Source: Flavobacterium sp. MDT1-60
GTDB lineage: Bacteria > Bacteroidota > Bacteroidia > Flavobacteriales > Flavobacteriaceae
Length of the DNA stretch: 64,000 nt
Direction: 5' to 3'
Assembly: GCF_014844035.1 (NCBI RefSeq)
Contig: NZ_CP062159.1
Location: 3,472,001 to 3,536,000 of the forward strand
Below, piece by piece: positions 1 through 8,267 of this stretch. The translations under genes and the position numbers were made by a program. Under the pieces are notes generated by a model, which saw only the letters and a program-made list of their open reading frames with translations, was not told the origin of the DNA and ran no database searches. Each line of letters starts with the position of its first letter. Position 1 is the stretch's first letter.

Positions 1-308
1 GTTTCGATTCCGGTTTTATTCAATTTTACCTGATTGTAAAACTGCAAAAGTTTAGAAAAAGAGGCGTAAGCATCTTCTACTTTTATTAAGGTTGTAGTGA
101 TTTCCTGTTCTGGTATAAAGCTGTCATTTACAATTGTTACTGACGCTTTTGTAGTATATATGTAATTGATATATTTGGGATTAGCCAAAAAAGTAAGTGA
201 TCCTTCCTCGCCTTCTTCAATTTTAGACAGCCGAGAAACTTCTGCATTGGGATTTCCAACAACTTCTCCTTCTAAAATTCCTGCTATTTGTTCTGCTGTA
301 AATTTCAT
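1..308 (-). CDS. lpxD: UDP-3-O-acylglucosamine N-acyltransferase LpxD (partial, N-terminal part)
   Basis: The N-terminal 102 codons of a gene that runs off the left edge. It begins MKFTAEQIAGILEG and contains the segment EEGEEGSLTFLANPKY, the typical uridine-binding N-terminal domain of LpxD. LpxD adds the second acyl chain in lipid A synthesis in the cytoplasm. The left-handed beta-helix catalytic part lies outside the window. The ATG at 306-308 is the only plausible start. The neighbouring HD-domain gene lies upstream in the same direction, 40 bp away, so the two may be co-transcribed. Confidence 0.85.
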   Translation of the reverse strand, partial: MKFTAEQIAGILEGEVVGNPNAEVSRLSKIEEGEEGSLTFLANPKYINYIYTTKASVTIVNDSFIPEQEITTTLIKVEDAYASFSKLLQFYNQVKLNKTGIE

Positions 309-347
309 TGCGACAAAAATATAAAAAATAGATTTTAAATGTTAATT

Positions 348-1577
348 TTAGATAAGTTGTTTTGGAAAACAGATGTAATATTTTGTCACCAATTTAGATA
401 ACGATTTCAAATTCAACTGATCAGATGCTTCTACAACATCTTCAATTGTTTTATCTTTTTTCAAAATTCGTATCGGTTCAGCTTCTTTACTATATGCCTG
501 GTTTTTAATTTTTCCTCTAAAAATAAAATAACCTGCTTCTAATTGCGAAATATGATGCTCTTCGGCAAATTCTTCTTTCATCGATTGCGATTCTTCCATC
601 GGAATTTTTTCGGCACTTAGTTTAATCTTTAACAAGTCTCTGTTAATGATCATTTTACTTAAGGTAGAAAGTATAAAATCATCTTGTTTTTGCCACGCTT
701 TTAAAGCACTTATAATATCAAAATCATCTAATTGAGAGAATAAATCTAATTTTTCGGCATCAAAATCTTCTAAAGCTACTTTATTCTGCATAAAAAACAA
801 CAGTGGTTCGCTGCAAGGTAAAGAAACGCCTTTTAAGGTTAGTTCTTTTGCTCTTTTCAATACTTTCATTAAAATTAATTCGGCCACCAAACTTGTTTTA
901 TGCAAATAAGCCTGCCAATACATTAATCTTCTGGAAAGCAGGAATTTTTCAACAGAATAAATTCCTTTTTCTTCAATTACCAAAACGCCGTCAACCACAT
1001 TCATCATTTGAATCAATCGTTCTGAATTAACATTTCCTTCTGCAACTCCGGTGTAAAAACTATCACGTTTTAAGTAATCCATTCGATCCATATCTAATTG
1101 ACTTGAAATCAATTGCAACATGAACTTTCTATGATACTCACCTTTAAAAACCTGAATGGCTAAGCTCAATCTTCCGTTAAATTCTTCATTTAGCTGATTC
1201 ATGAATAACAATGAGATAGCTTCATGATTCACATCTTCGACTATACTTTTTTCCATTGCATGCGAAAAAGGACCGTGCCCAATATCATGTAATAAAATAG
1301 CTATCAGTAAAGCGCATTCTTCTTCCTGAGAAATAGCAACTCCTTTAAAACGAAGAGTTTCTACCGCTTTCTGCATCAAATGCATGCATCCTAAAGCATG
1401 ATGGAAACGTGTATGATTAGCACCCGGATAAACCAAATACGACAATCCCATTTGCGAAATACGGCGTAAACGCTGAAAATACGGGTGTTGAATTAAATCG
1501 TAAATAAGTTCGTTCGGGATTGAAATAAACCCATAAATGGGGTCATTAAATATTTTTAACTTGTTGATATGAGTCAC
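348..1577 (-). CDS. HD-domain phosphohydrolase (dNTPase/YdhJ-like)
   Basis: A 409-residue cytosolic HD-superfamily metal-dependent phosphohydrolase. The metal ligands are visible: H59/H60 in TRFHHALG, H97-D98 in LLHDIGHGPFSH, and a downstream Asp in LDMDRMDYL near residue 165. The arrangement is that of the dGTPase-like HD proteins, so a nucleotide or nucleotide-derived substrate is likely, but the exact one cannot be read from sequence. It is followed in the same direction by lpxD. A -7 promoter element lies about 25 bp upstream of the ATG. No truncation is seen. Confidence 0.85.
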   Translation of the reverse strand: MTHINKLKIFNDPIYGFISIPNELIYDLIQHPYFQRLRRISQMGLSYLVYPGANHTRFHHALGCMHLMQKAVETLRFKGVAISQEEECALLIAILLHDIGHGPFSHAMEKSIVEDVNHEAISLLFMNQLNEEFNGRLSLAIQVFKGEYHRKFMLQLISSQLDMDRMDYLKRDSFYTGVAEGNVNSERLIQMMNVVDGVLVIEEKGIYSVEKFLLSRRLMYWQAYLHKTSLVAELILMKVLKRAKELTLKGVSLPCSEPLLFFMQNKVALEDFDAEKLDLFSQLDDFDIISALKAWQKQDDFILSTLSKMIINRDLLKIKLSAEKIPMEESQSMKEEFAEEHHISQLEAGYFIFRGKIKNQAYSKEAEPIRILKKDKTIEDVVEASDQLNLKSLSKLVTKYYICFPKQLI

Positions 1578-1599
1578 TATTTGGTTATTTTTTGGTCAA

Positions 1600-1607
1600 C
1601 AAATATA
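1600..1607 (-). promoter_or_regulatory. Bacteroidota -7 promoter element for the HD-domain gene
   Basis: On the minus strand this reads TATATTTG, matching the Flavobacterium -7 consensus TAnnTTTG. It sits 23 bp before the start codon. No clear TTTG -33 box is visible at the expected spacing. Confidence 0.5.
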
Positions 1608-1805
1608 AGTAATTTAGATTTTAAAATTAGAAAGATTTAGAATACAGTCAGAAACCTTTTTTACGGAAGGTATTTTTTTCTATTTTATAAAATCCTGAAA
1701 AATATCTTACAAAAGAAATACAATTTTCTATCACAAAACCATTTTTATGCAAAAATTTCTTTCGAACAATTACTTTTTAACTAACTCCTACAATTTGTTT
1801 CAAAA

Positions 1806-2885
1806 TTAAACATTCTTTCTTCTGTCAGTCAGGTATTTTCGAACCGGAATGTCGTAAAAGATCATTACTAAATAAGCAAATCCAACTAAAAGAATAGTTC
1901 CTGCAATAATAATAAAAGCCAGCTGGTTTGTTTCTGGTTTATACTTTGTATAAAAATTCAAAAACATCCAAATCACCATATAATGAGTCATATATAAAGG
2001 ATAAGAAATTTTCCCGGAAAAGACACATACCTTTCTAAATCCTTGTGTTAGTGTGGCTCCGGCTCCCAATACAATTAATAAAGGAAAATACAACAACACA
2101 ATTAAAAGTTCTATAAGCCAGTTCCAGTCAGAAAAAGGCATTAACAACGAGAACAAAAACAGTATTGATAAACCTGCAAAACCCAGTTTTGATTTGATAA
2201 TCCAATTCGATTTGTAAATCAACATTCCAGCCAAAAATGAATACGAAATACGGGCACAGCCATCCCAAAAACTAGCATCACCCCATCCGCCCATCAGGGA
2301 ACCTCCAGCACGATAACTAACAAAACAAATTCCAACAGCTGTTAGAATCGTTAATAGAAATAACCAACGACGGCTTAGCTTATAAAGAAATAAAACATAA
2401 AAAATATTTGCAACATATTCCCAAAATAAAGACCAGGCAGGAGCATTTAAGCCGAAAAGGTTAAAGGAGCGTTCTGCCATTACCGGAAAAGGAATTAAAA
2501 GAATAGAAGTCAAAAATATCAAAATAACTCTTCCTGCTTCGTAAGTTTCTGATTGAACGCTAAAAGGATCAAAAATGAAAGCCAGTAAACCTAATACCGA
2601 ACCAAAAACCACCAAAGGATGTAATCTGATAAGTCTTGATTTAAAGAATTCAAGAATTCCCATTTTTTCAACGCGGTCATTATACGCGTAAGCAATAACG
2701 AATCCGGATAAACAAAAGAAAAAATCAACCGCTAAAAAACCATGGGCGAAGAAATTTTCTTTGGGGACATAAACCATTTCCATAAAATGAAAAAGCACAA
2801 CTACCAAAGCAGCTATGCCTCTTAACCCGTCTAAAATCTCAAAATGTTGTTTCGGCTTTAAAACTGCAGCATCGATGTTTATCAT
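1806..2885 (-). CDS. Acyltransferase family 3 membrane protein (OafA/YrhL type)
   Basis: About 359 residues with the acyltransferase-3 signature LDGLRGIAALVVVLFHF near the N-terminus and about ten hydrophobic segments, as in OafA-type O-acyltransferases that move acetyl or other acyl groups onto surface sugars. The frame is open a further 19 codons upstream, but the ATG at 2883-2885 (MINIDAAVLKP) is preferred because it places the catalytic motif at the usual distance from the N-terminus. The gene stands alone between convergent or divergent neighbours. The acceptor glycan is unknown. Confidence 0.85.
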   Translation of the reverse strand: MINIDAAVLKPKQHFEILDGLRGIAALVVVLFHFMEMVYVPKENFFAHGFLAVDFFFCLSGFVIAYAYNDRVEKMGILEFFKSRLIRLHPLVVFGSVLGLLAFIFDPFSVQSETYEAGRVILIFLTSILLIPFPVMAERSFNLFGLNAPAWSLFWEYVANIFYVLFLYKLSRRWLFLLTILTAVGICFVSYRAGGSLMGGWGDASFWDGCARISYSFLAGMLIYKSNWIIKSKLGFAGLSILFLFSLLMPFSDWNWLIELLIVLLYFPLLIVLGAGATLTQGFRKVCVFSGKISYPLYMTHYMVIWMFLNFYTKYKPETNQLAFIIIAGTILLVGFAYLVMIFYDIPVRKYLTDRRKNV

Positions 2886-3067
2886 GTTTTTTATTCTTAA
2901 AAAAATTATTCTTCCTACTTTTACGAAAATATAAAAAAACAAATTCCAATTGCTAACTACCTAATTGTTTTAATCTAAAAACAGTATTTATTATTCTGAA
3001 TTTTATACTATTTTTAATACTTTTTAAGTTCTATACTTCTAAATTGCATAAAAATTAAAATACGTTT

Positions 3068-4621
3068 ATGGACAAGATAAAAATACTTTGGGTCGACGAT
3101 GAAATCGATCTTTTAAAGCCACATATATTATTTTTAGAGAAAAAAAACTATGCTGTAACTACTTGTAACAACGGTTTAGATGCTATTGCTTTGTTTGAAG
3201 AAGACAATTTTGATATTGTTTTTTTGGATGAAAATATGCCGGGAATGAGCGGTTTGGAAACGCTTTCGGAAATGAAAGAAAAAAAATCGGCCATTCCGAT
3301 GATCATGATTACTAAGAGTGAAGAAGAATATATAATGGAAGAAGCGATTGGTTCTAAAATCGCTGATTATTTGATAAAACCGGTAAATCCTAATCAGATT
3401 TTATTGAGTTTGAAGAAGAATCTGGATCATTCAAGATTGATTTCTGAAAAAACGACATTAGATTACCAGAAGGAATTTCGTAAAATTTCAATGGAATTAG
3501 CAATGGTTAATTCTTTTGAAGACTGGGTTGAATTGTATAAAAAATTGATTTTCTGGGAATTAGAATTAGAGAATATCAACGATCAGGGGATGATTGAAAT
3601 CCTTGAATCTCAAAAGGTTGAAGCGAATTCTCAATTTGGAAAATTTATCGAAAGAAATTACGAAGACTGGTTTGCTCCAAAAGCAGATAAGCCAATTCAA
3701 TCTCACAACTTATTTAAGGAGTTAGTGGTTCCGGAAATTAAGAAAAAAGACAAACCAATCTTATTTGTTGTCATTGACAATTTGCGTTACGATCAGTGGA
3801 AATCTTTTGAAACCGTGGTTTCTAACTATTATAAATTAGAAAAAGAAGTTCCTTATTTCTCGATTCTTCCAACAGCTACTCAATATGCCAGAAATTCAAT
3901 TTTCTCTGGATTATTACCTATCGAAATGGAAAAACAATTTCCACAGTATTGGAAAAATGATGTTGAAGACGGCGGAAAAAATCTTTACGAAGCCGAATTT
4001 CTTTCTGCTCAGTTAAAACGTTTAGGATTAAACATTAAAGAAGATTATTTTAAAATAACGAATTACGCAGGCGGAAAAAAACTGGCTGAGAACTTCAAAG
4101 CTTTAAAGGGAAATGATTTAGTTACAGTTGTCTATAATTTTGTAGACATGCTATCGCACGCCAAAACCGAAATGGAAGTTGTAAAAGAACTTGCATCTGA
4201 TGATAAGGCTTATCGTTCATTGACTTTAAGTTGGTTTAAAAATTCTCCTCTATTAGAAATTATCCAACAAGCACAACTTTTAGGTTTCAAATTAATTCTG
4301 ACCACAGATCACGGAACAATTAATGTAAAAAACCCATCGAAAGTGGTTGGAGATAAAAATACAAGCTTAAATTTGCGTTACAAAACCGGTCGTAGTTTAA
4401 CTTACGAGCAAAAAGATGTGTACGTTGTAAAAGAACCAAAAGATATTGGTTTACCAGCTATAAATATGAGTAGTTCGTTTATTTTTGCTAAAAATGATTT
4501 CTTTTTAGCCTACGTAAACAACTATAATCATTATGTTAGTTATTACAGAAATACCTATCAACATGGCGGAATTTCATTAGAAGAAATGATTATTCCGTTT
4601 TTGGTTTTTAATCCGAAATAA
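3068..4621 (+). CDS. porX: PorX: PglZ-domain response regulator of the type IX secretion system
   Basis: 517 residues with an N-terminal CheY-like receiver (acidic pocket D10/D11, phospho-acceptor D54 in FLDENMPGM, Lys in YLIKPVNP), a helical linker (about 130-220), and a C-terminal alkaline-phosphatase-like PglZ domain with FVVIDNLRYDQW and TTDHGT metal-site motifs. This architecture and length match PorX of Porphyromonas and Flavobacterium, which with PorY and SigP regulates type IX secretion; the PglZ domain is reported to have phosphodiesterase activity. No histidine kinase is adjacent, as usual for PorX. tsaE follows 80 bp downstream after a palindrome. Confidence 0.93.
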   Translation: MDKIKILWVDDEIDLLKPHILFLEKKNYAVTTCNNGLDAIALFEEDNFDIVFLDENMPGMSGLETLSEMKEKKSAIPMIMITKSEEEYIMEEAIGSKIADYLIKPVNPNQILLSLKKNLDHSRLISEKTTLDYQKEFRKISMELAMVNSFEDWVELYKKLIFWELELENINDQGMIEILESQKVEANSQFGKFIERNYEDWFAPKADKPIQSHNLFKELVVPEIKKKDKPILFVVIDNLRYDQWKSFETVVSNYYKLEKEVPYFSILPTATQYARNSIFSGLLPIEMEKQFPQYWKNDVEDGGKNLYEAEFLSAQLKRLGLNIKEDYFKITNYAGGKKLAENFKALKGNDLVTVVYNFVDMLSHAKTEMEVVKELASDDKAYRSLTLSWFKNSPLLEIIQQAQLLGFKLILTTDHGTINVKNPSKVVGDKNTSLNLRYKTGRSLTYEQKDVYVVKEPKDIGLPAINMSSSFIFAKNDFFLAYVNNYNHYVSYYRNTYQHGGISLEEMIIPFLVFNPK

Positions 4622-4625
4622 AAAG

Positions 4626-4680
4626 AGTTTTCAGTCGCAGTTTTCAGTTTTTAGCTGAGACTGAAAACCGCGACTGAGAC
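4626..4680. repeat. Intergenic imperfect palindrome (porX-tsaE)
   Basis: Arms 4631-4648 and 4660-4677 are inverted copies of 18 bp with one mismatch. The left arm word agttttcagtcgcag (4626-4640) recurs exactly at 10433-10447, so it belongs to a dispersed family. It could form a transcript hairpin, but no T-run follows, so it is not a classical terminator. Confidence 0.8.
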
Positions 4681-4702
4681 TATTATAAAAATAAATACAA
4701 CA

Positions 4703-5110
4703 ATGAATATCGTTTTTTCATTAGATCAAATTCAGGAAGTAGCGGAGCAAATTACAGCTTCAAATCCAAAAAAAATCATTCTTTTCAATGGCGAAATGGG
4801 TGTCGGAAAAACTACTTTAATCAAAGAATTATGCAAAAGTTTAGGAGTTCAGGATGCCACAAGCAGCCCAACTTTTTCTTTAGTTAATGAATACTACACT
4901 TCTAACAATCAAATCGTTTATCATTTTGATTTCTACCGGTTAAACAAAGAAACCGAAGCGCTTGATATGGGTGTTGATGATTATTTATATTCCGGAAATT
5001 GGTGTTTTATTGAATGGTCTGAAAAAATTGCCAGTTTAATTCCGGAACAACATTCTACTGTTACGATTGAGTTATTGGCAGATGGAAAAAGAAGCTTAGA
5101 GCTAGTTTAA
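4703..5110 (+). CDS. tsaE: tRNA threonylcarbamoyladenosine ATPase TsaE
   Basis: 135 residues, the normal length for TsaE/YjeE. The Walker A motif is NGEMGVGKTT (G30-T38), followed by the conserved SSPTFSLVNEY segment and an FDFYRL motif. TsaE is the ATPase partner of TsaB-TsaC-TsaD in forming t6A37 on ANN-decoding tRNAs. A TsaC/Sua5-type gene lies at 16.9 kb but is not linked to it. It follows porX in the same direction and may share its transcript. Confidence 0.93.
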   Translation: MNIVFSLDQIQEVAEQITASNPKKIILFNGEMGVGKTTLIKELCKSLGVQDATSSPTFSLVNEYYTSNNQIVYHFDFYRLNKETEALDMGVDDYLYSGNWCFIEWSEKIASLIPEQHSTVTIELLADGKRSLELV

Positions 5111-5115
5111 AATTC

Positions 5116-5208
5116 CACAGAGATTCGTGAAGTTTTTTCACAGAGAAACACAAAGAATATTTAAAAAAAACTTTGTGAAACTTTGTGAAATCTCCGCGAA
5201 TCTCTGTG
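5116..5208. repeat. Long intergenic inverted repeat (tsaE-acetyltransferase)
   Basis: Arms 5116-5127 and 5197-5208 are perfect 12-bp inverted copies, and the inner segments cacaaag and ctttgtg extend the pairing. The word ctttgtgaaa is repeated in tandem at about 5171-5190. The repeat extends an open frame upstream of the acetyltransferase, but that extension encodes repeat sequence and was not used. Confidence 0.75.
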
Positions 5209-5225
5209 AAACAACAAAAATTAAA

Positions 5226-5699
5226 ATGAATGCCCAAAATACAGTAGAAATAATCCCTTTTTCACCGGATTTAAAAGAACACATCAAAATCTTAAACATA
5301 GAATGGCTTCAAAAGTATTTTAGAGTTGAGGAAAAAGATGAATTGGTACTTTCAAATCCGCAGGAAGAAATTATCGATAAAGGCGGAATGATTTTTTACG
5401 CTAAATATAATGATGAAATCCTTGGAACAGTTTCTTTAATGAAAATTGATGATGATACTTTCGAACTAAGTAAAATGGCCGTTTCAGACAAAGCACAAGG
5501 TCTCGGAATTGGAAATAAACTACTGGTTCATAGCATATCTGTTGCCGAAGAATACAACATTAAAAAACTGCTTTTATATTCAAACAGAATCTTGCTTCCT
5601 GCTCTTCATTTATATGAAAAATTTGGTTTTGTTGAAGTTCCTTTAGGAAATGTCAGTTATGAAAGAGCCGATATAAAAATGGAAAAAACAATCTCTTAA
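5226..5699 (+). CDS. GNAT-family N-acetyltransferase
   Basis: 157 residues from the ATG at 5226. The frame is open a further 33 codons upstream, but those codons lie inside the intergenic palindrome. The acetyl-CoA-binding loop of motif A is visible as KAQGLGIGNKLL (about residues 89-100), preceded by a beta strand ELSKMAV and followed by a GFVEVPL C-terminal strand, typical of GNAT folds. The substrate (small molecule, protein N-terminus or drug) is not evident. It sits between tsaE and alanine dehydrogenase in the same orientation. Confidence 0.82.
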   Translation: MNAQNTVEIIPFSPDLKEHIKILNIEWLQKYFRVEEKDELVLSNPQEEIIDKGGMIFYAKYNDEILGTVSLMKIDDDTFELSKMAVSDKAQGLGIGNKLLVHSISVAEEYNIKKLLLYSNRILLPALHLYEKFGFVEVPLGNVSYERADIKMEKTIS

Positions 5700-5783
5700 T
5701 ATAGACTTTGAGTATTAGCAGAATATTTGCACTAATTTTAAAACTTTTTACGTAATTTGTACTCTTAATTTTTTGCACAACCC

Positions 5784-6983
5784 ATGTCAATTACCTTAAC
5801 TCCATTTACGAAACAACAATTGTTACCACAAGAAGAAAAACTTGAAGTGGGCCGATTTAAAAGAGAACTTTTCATAGGAATACCTAAAGAAACGAGTTAT
5901 CAGGAACGTCGTATTTGCCTTACGCCAGACGCTGTTAATTCTCTTACTTATGAAGGTCATCGTGTAATGATTGAATCTGGTGCCGGAGAGAGTTCAAGTT
6001 ATTCTGACAAGGAATATAGTGATGCAGGTGCAGAAGTGACAAAAGACACCAAAAAGGTTTTTGGCTGCCCGATGTTACTTAAAGTTGAACCGCCAACTTT
6101 GACTGAAATTAAAATGATTAATCCTGAAACGATTATCATTTCTGCTATTCAGTTAAAGACAAAAAAGAAAGAATATTTTGAAGCTTTGGCTCAAAAAAAA
6201 ATAACTGCATTAGCGTTCGAATATATTAAAGATGAAGACGGGTCTTATCCTGCGGTAAAATCTTTAAGTGAAATTGCCGGAACCGCTTCCATCCTGATAG
6301 CTGCCGAATTAATGATTACAGATGAATTTGGAAAAGGATTATTATTCGGAAATATTACCGGTGTCCCTCCTACCGAAGTTGTGATTTTAGGCGCTGGAAC
6401 TGTAGGCGAATTTGCCGCTAAAACTGCCATTGGACTTGGCGCAAATGTGAAAGTTTTTGATAATTCGATTACTAAATTACGTCGTTTGCAAAATAATTTA
6501 AACCAAAGAATTTTTACATCAACAGTACAGCAAAAAGCTTTATTAAAAGCGTTAAGACGTTGTGATGTTGCAATCGGTGCTATGCGAGGTAAAGAACGCT
6601 GCCCGATTGTCGTTACAGAAACTATGGTGGAACATATGAAAAAAGGTGCTGTAATTGTCGATGTTAGTATTGATACCGGAGGGTGTTTTGAAACTTCAGA
6701 AGTCACAACACACGAAAAACCGACTTTCATTAAAAGCAATGTTCTTCATTATTGCGTACCAAATATACCGTCAAGATATTCTAAAACTGCTTCATTATCA
6801 ATAAGTAACATACTAACTCCATATTTACTTCAGATAGCAGATGATGGTGGTCTGGAAAACTCTATCAGATGCAATAAAGGCCTCAAAAACGGAATTTATT
6901 TATACCACGGAATCCTAACAAATAAAGCAATTGGCGAATGGTTTGATTTGCCTGATAACGATATTAATTTACTTGTATTTTAA
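5784..6983 (+). CDS. ald: Alanine dehydrogenase
   Basis: 399 residues, an AlaDh/PNT-family NAD-dependent dehydrogenase interconverting alanine and pyruvate plus ammonia. The N-terminal substrate domain contains GIPKETSYQERRICLTPDAV and LLKVEPP (K100), and the Rossmann motif is VILGAGTVGEFAA (G203-x-G205-x-x-G208). A roughly 25-residue N-terminal extension precedes the usual family start, as I recall for Bacteroidota homologues. The protein is soluble and homo-oligomeric in the family. The DUF4258-like gene starts 37 bp downstream from its own promoter, so the two are probably not obligately coupled. Confidence 0.9.
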   Translation: MSITLTPFTKQQLLPQEEKLEVGRFKRELFIGIPKETSYQERRICLTPDAVNSLTYEGHRVMIESGAGESSSYSDKEYSDAGAEVTKDTKKVFGCPMLLKVEPPTLTEIKMINPETIIISAIQLKTKKKEYFEALAQKKITALAFEYIKDEDGSYPAVKSLSEIAGTASILIAAELMITDEFGKGLLFGNITGVPPTEVVILGAGTVGEFAAKTAIGLGANVKVFDNSITKLRRLQNNLNQRIFTSTVQQKALLKALRRCDVAIGAMRGKERCPIVVTETMVEHMKKGAVIVDVSIDTGGCFETSEVTTHEKPTFIKSNVLHYCVPNIPSRYSKTASLSISNILTPYLLQIADDGGLENSIRCNKGLKNGIYLYHGILTNKAIGEWFDLPDNDINLLVF

Positions 6984-7004
6984 AGGAACTTTAATGTACC
7001 TTTG
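6973..7004 (+). promoter_or_regulatory. Promoter for the DUF4258-like gene
   Basis: The -7 element TACCTTTG (6997-7004) matches TAnnTTTG, with a TTG at 6973-6975 as a possible -33 box (spacer 21). It overlaps the 3' end of ald and sits 17 bp before the ATG at 7021, which argues for the shorter start of the downstream gene. Confidence 0.5.
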
Positions 7005-7020
7005 CCAAAAAAATTATTTC

Positions 7021-7395
7021 ATGAAGTTCGTACATCGTTTTGCTTATTATTTGATTGGTTTGATTATGGGATGCTTTTTTGTAGCCCTTGTTTTTAGTGG
7101 AAAAGATACACGTTGCAACTACTTCCCGAACGCCAGAGTTTTAAATAATTTACGCACAAAACCTTTTCAATATTCTGATAAAGCAATCCAGACTTTGAAT
7201 GAAAAATGGGTTGATACTACAGATATAAAAAATACATTAACTTACGGAGATGTAGATTTTGACCAAAGTAATGTTCCGTTCAAAAAAGGAAAATTATATA
7301 TCATTGAAGGAAAAACAGTTAAAAACCAAGAAATTATTTTAAAAGTAATCAACTTCGAAAATAAAGCGATTTTAGACGAGATTATTAAGAAATAA
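7021..7395 (+). CDS. Membrane-anchored DUF4258-like protein
   Basis: About 124 residues starting at the ATG at 7021. A longer frame from 6931 exists but overlaps ald and would put the promoter inside the gene. One N-terminal transmembrane segment (about residues 6-24, FAYYLIGLIMGCFFVALVF) is followed by a small soluble domain with CNYFPNARVLNNLRTKPF, GDVDF and a closing YIIEGKTVKNQEIILKV strand pair. This resembles the DUF4258 fold seen downstream of ald in other Flavobacterium. The soluble part should face the periplasm or remain cytosolic with a membrane tether. Function unknown. Confidence 0.7.
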   Translation: MKFVHRFAYYLIGLIMGCFFVALVFSGKDTRCNYFPNARVLNNLRTKPFQYSDKAIQTLNEKWVDTTDIKNTLTYGDVDFDQSNVPFKKGKLYIIEGKTVKNQEIILKVINFENKAILDEIIKK

Positions 7396-7406
7396 AAAAA
7401 GTCAAC

Positions 7407-7467
7407 AACACGAATTTCACAGATTATCACTAATTAATAATTTGTGATAATCTGTGAAATTCGTGTT
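7407..7467. terminator. Perfect 24-bp inverted repeat between convergent genes
   Basis: Arms 7407-7430 and 7444-7467 are exact reverse complements of 24 bp with a 13-bp loop. It lies between the convergent DUF4258-like gene and ung, the right place for a bidirectional terminator, although flanking T-runs are short. It is the most perfect member of the palindrome set seen in this window. Confidence 0.65.
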
Positions 7468-7472
7468 TATTA

Positions 7473-8138
7473 TTACCACTCTATTTCTTTAAGTCCTTTT
7501 GATTTTAAAAAATCATTTGTTTGGCTAAAATGTTTATTTCCAAACCAAAATCCTCTGTTAGCACTTAAAGGAGAAGGATGTCCGGATTTTAGAATATGAT
7601 GTTTTGAAGCATCTATTAATGCAGCTTTCTTTTGAGCAAAACCTCCCCAAAGTAAAAAAACTACATTTTCTTTTTCAGCAGAAATCTGCTTAATAACAGC
7701 ATCAGTAAATTTCTCCCACCCTTTTCCCTGATGACTTCCTGCCTCAGCTTGTCGGACTGTTAAAGTTGCATTTAAAAGAAAAACACCCTGATCTGCCCAA
7801 CGTTCGAGATTACCAGTTTTAGGCATCGGCTTATTTAAATCTGTTTCAATTTCTTTGAAAATATTTTGAAGAGATGGAGGAAAAGGAATTCCGTCATTAA
7901 CTGAAAAACACAAGCCATTTGCCTGATTTGGACCATGATAAGGATCTTGACCTATAATAACCACTTTTACCTGCTCAAAATGACAATGGTCAAAGGCTGA
8001 AAAAATCTGACTCCCTTTTGGATAACAAACCTTAGTTACATACTCAGATTTTACAAAAGCAATTAATTCGTTGAAATAAGATTTCTCAAATTCATTGCTT
8101 AAAACTGGTTTCCAGGAAGAATGCATTTTTATGTCCAT
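7473..8138 (-). CDS. ung: Uracil-DNA glycosylase (family 1)
   Basis: 221 residues, the standard family-1 UNG length. The water-activating motif GQDPYHGP (D65) and the minor-groove loop HPSPLSANRGF (H187) are intact, as is the NGLCFSV uracil-recognition strand. The enzyme removes uracil from DNA to start base-excision repair. The next methionine (codon 5) is an equally possible start. It is transcribed convergently with the preceding gene and divergently from the MutS2-like gene. Confidence 0.96.
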   Translation of the reverse strand: MDIKMHSSWKPVLSNEFEKSYFNELIAFVKSEYVTKVCYPKGSQIFSAFDHCHFEQVKVVIIGQDPYHGPNQANGLCFSVNDGIPFPPSLQNIFKEIETDLNKPMPKTGNLERWADQGVFLLNATLTVRQAEAGSHQGKGWEKFTDAVIKQISAEKENVVFLLWGGFAQKKAALIDASKHHILKSGHPSPLSANRGFWFGNKHFSQTNDFLKSKGLKEIEW

Positions 8139-8236
8139 AGTTTTTTATGCGAATTTCAGGAATTTTTAAGTAAAATCATATTTAAAGCAATAAAATTTAG
8201 ATCTGAACTTTCTCAAATTCAATGATACTATTTTCG

Positions 8237-8244
8237 TACTTTTG
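8237..8244 (+). promoter_or_regulatory. -7 promoter element for the MutS2-like gene
   Basis: TACTTTTG matches TAnnTTTG and ends 24 bp before the ATG at 8268. No convincing -33 box is seen at 18-20 bp. Confidence 0.45.
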
Positions 8245-8267
8245 CATTACTTTATTAAAGGAATTAA

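Noticed and set aside
5127-5225. N-terminal extension of the acetyltransferase frame
   Set aside because: The extra 33 codons translate the intergenic inverted repeat and add nothing to the GNAT fold.
6245-6739. 164-codon minus-strand ORF
   Set aside because: Antisense shadow of alanine dehydrogenase, whose motifs are intact on the plus strand.
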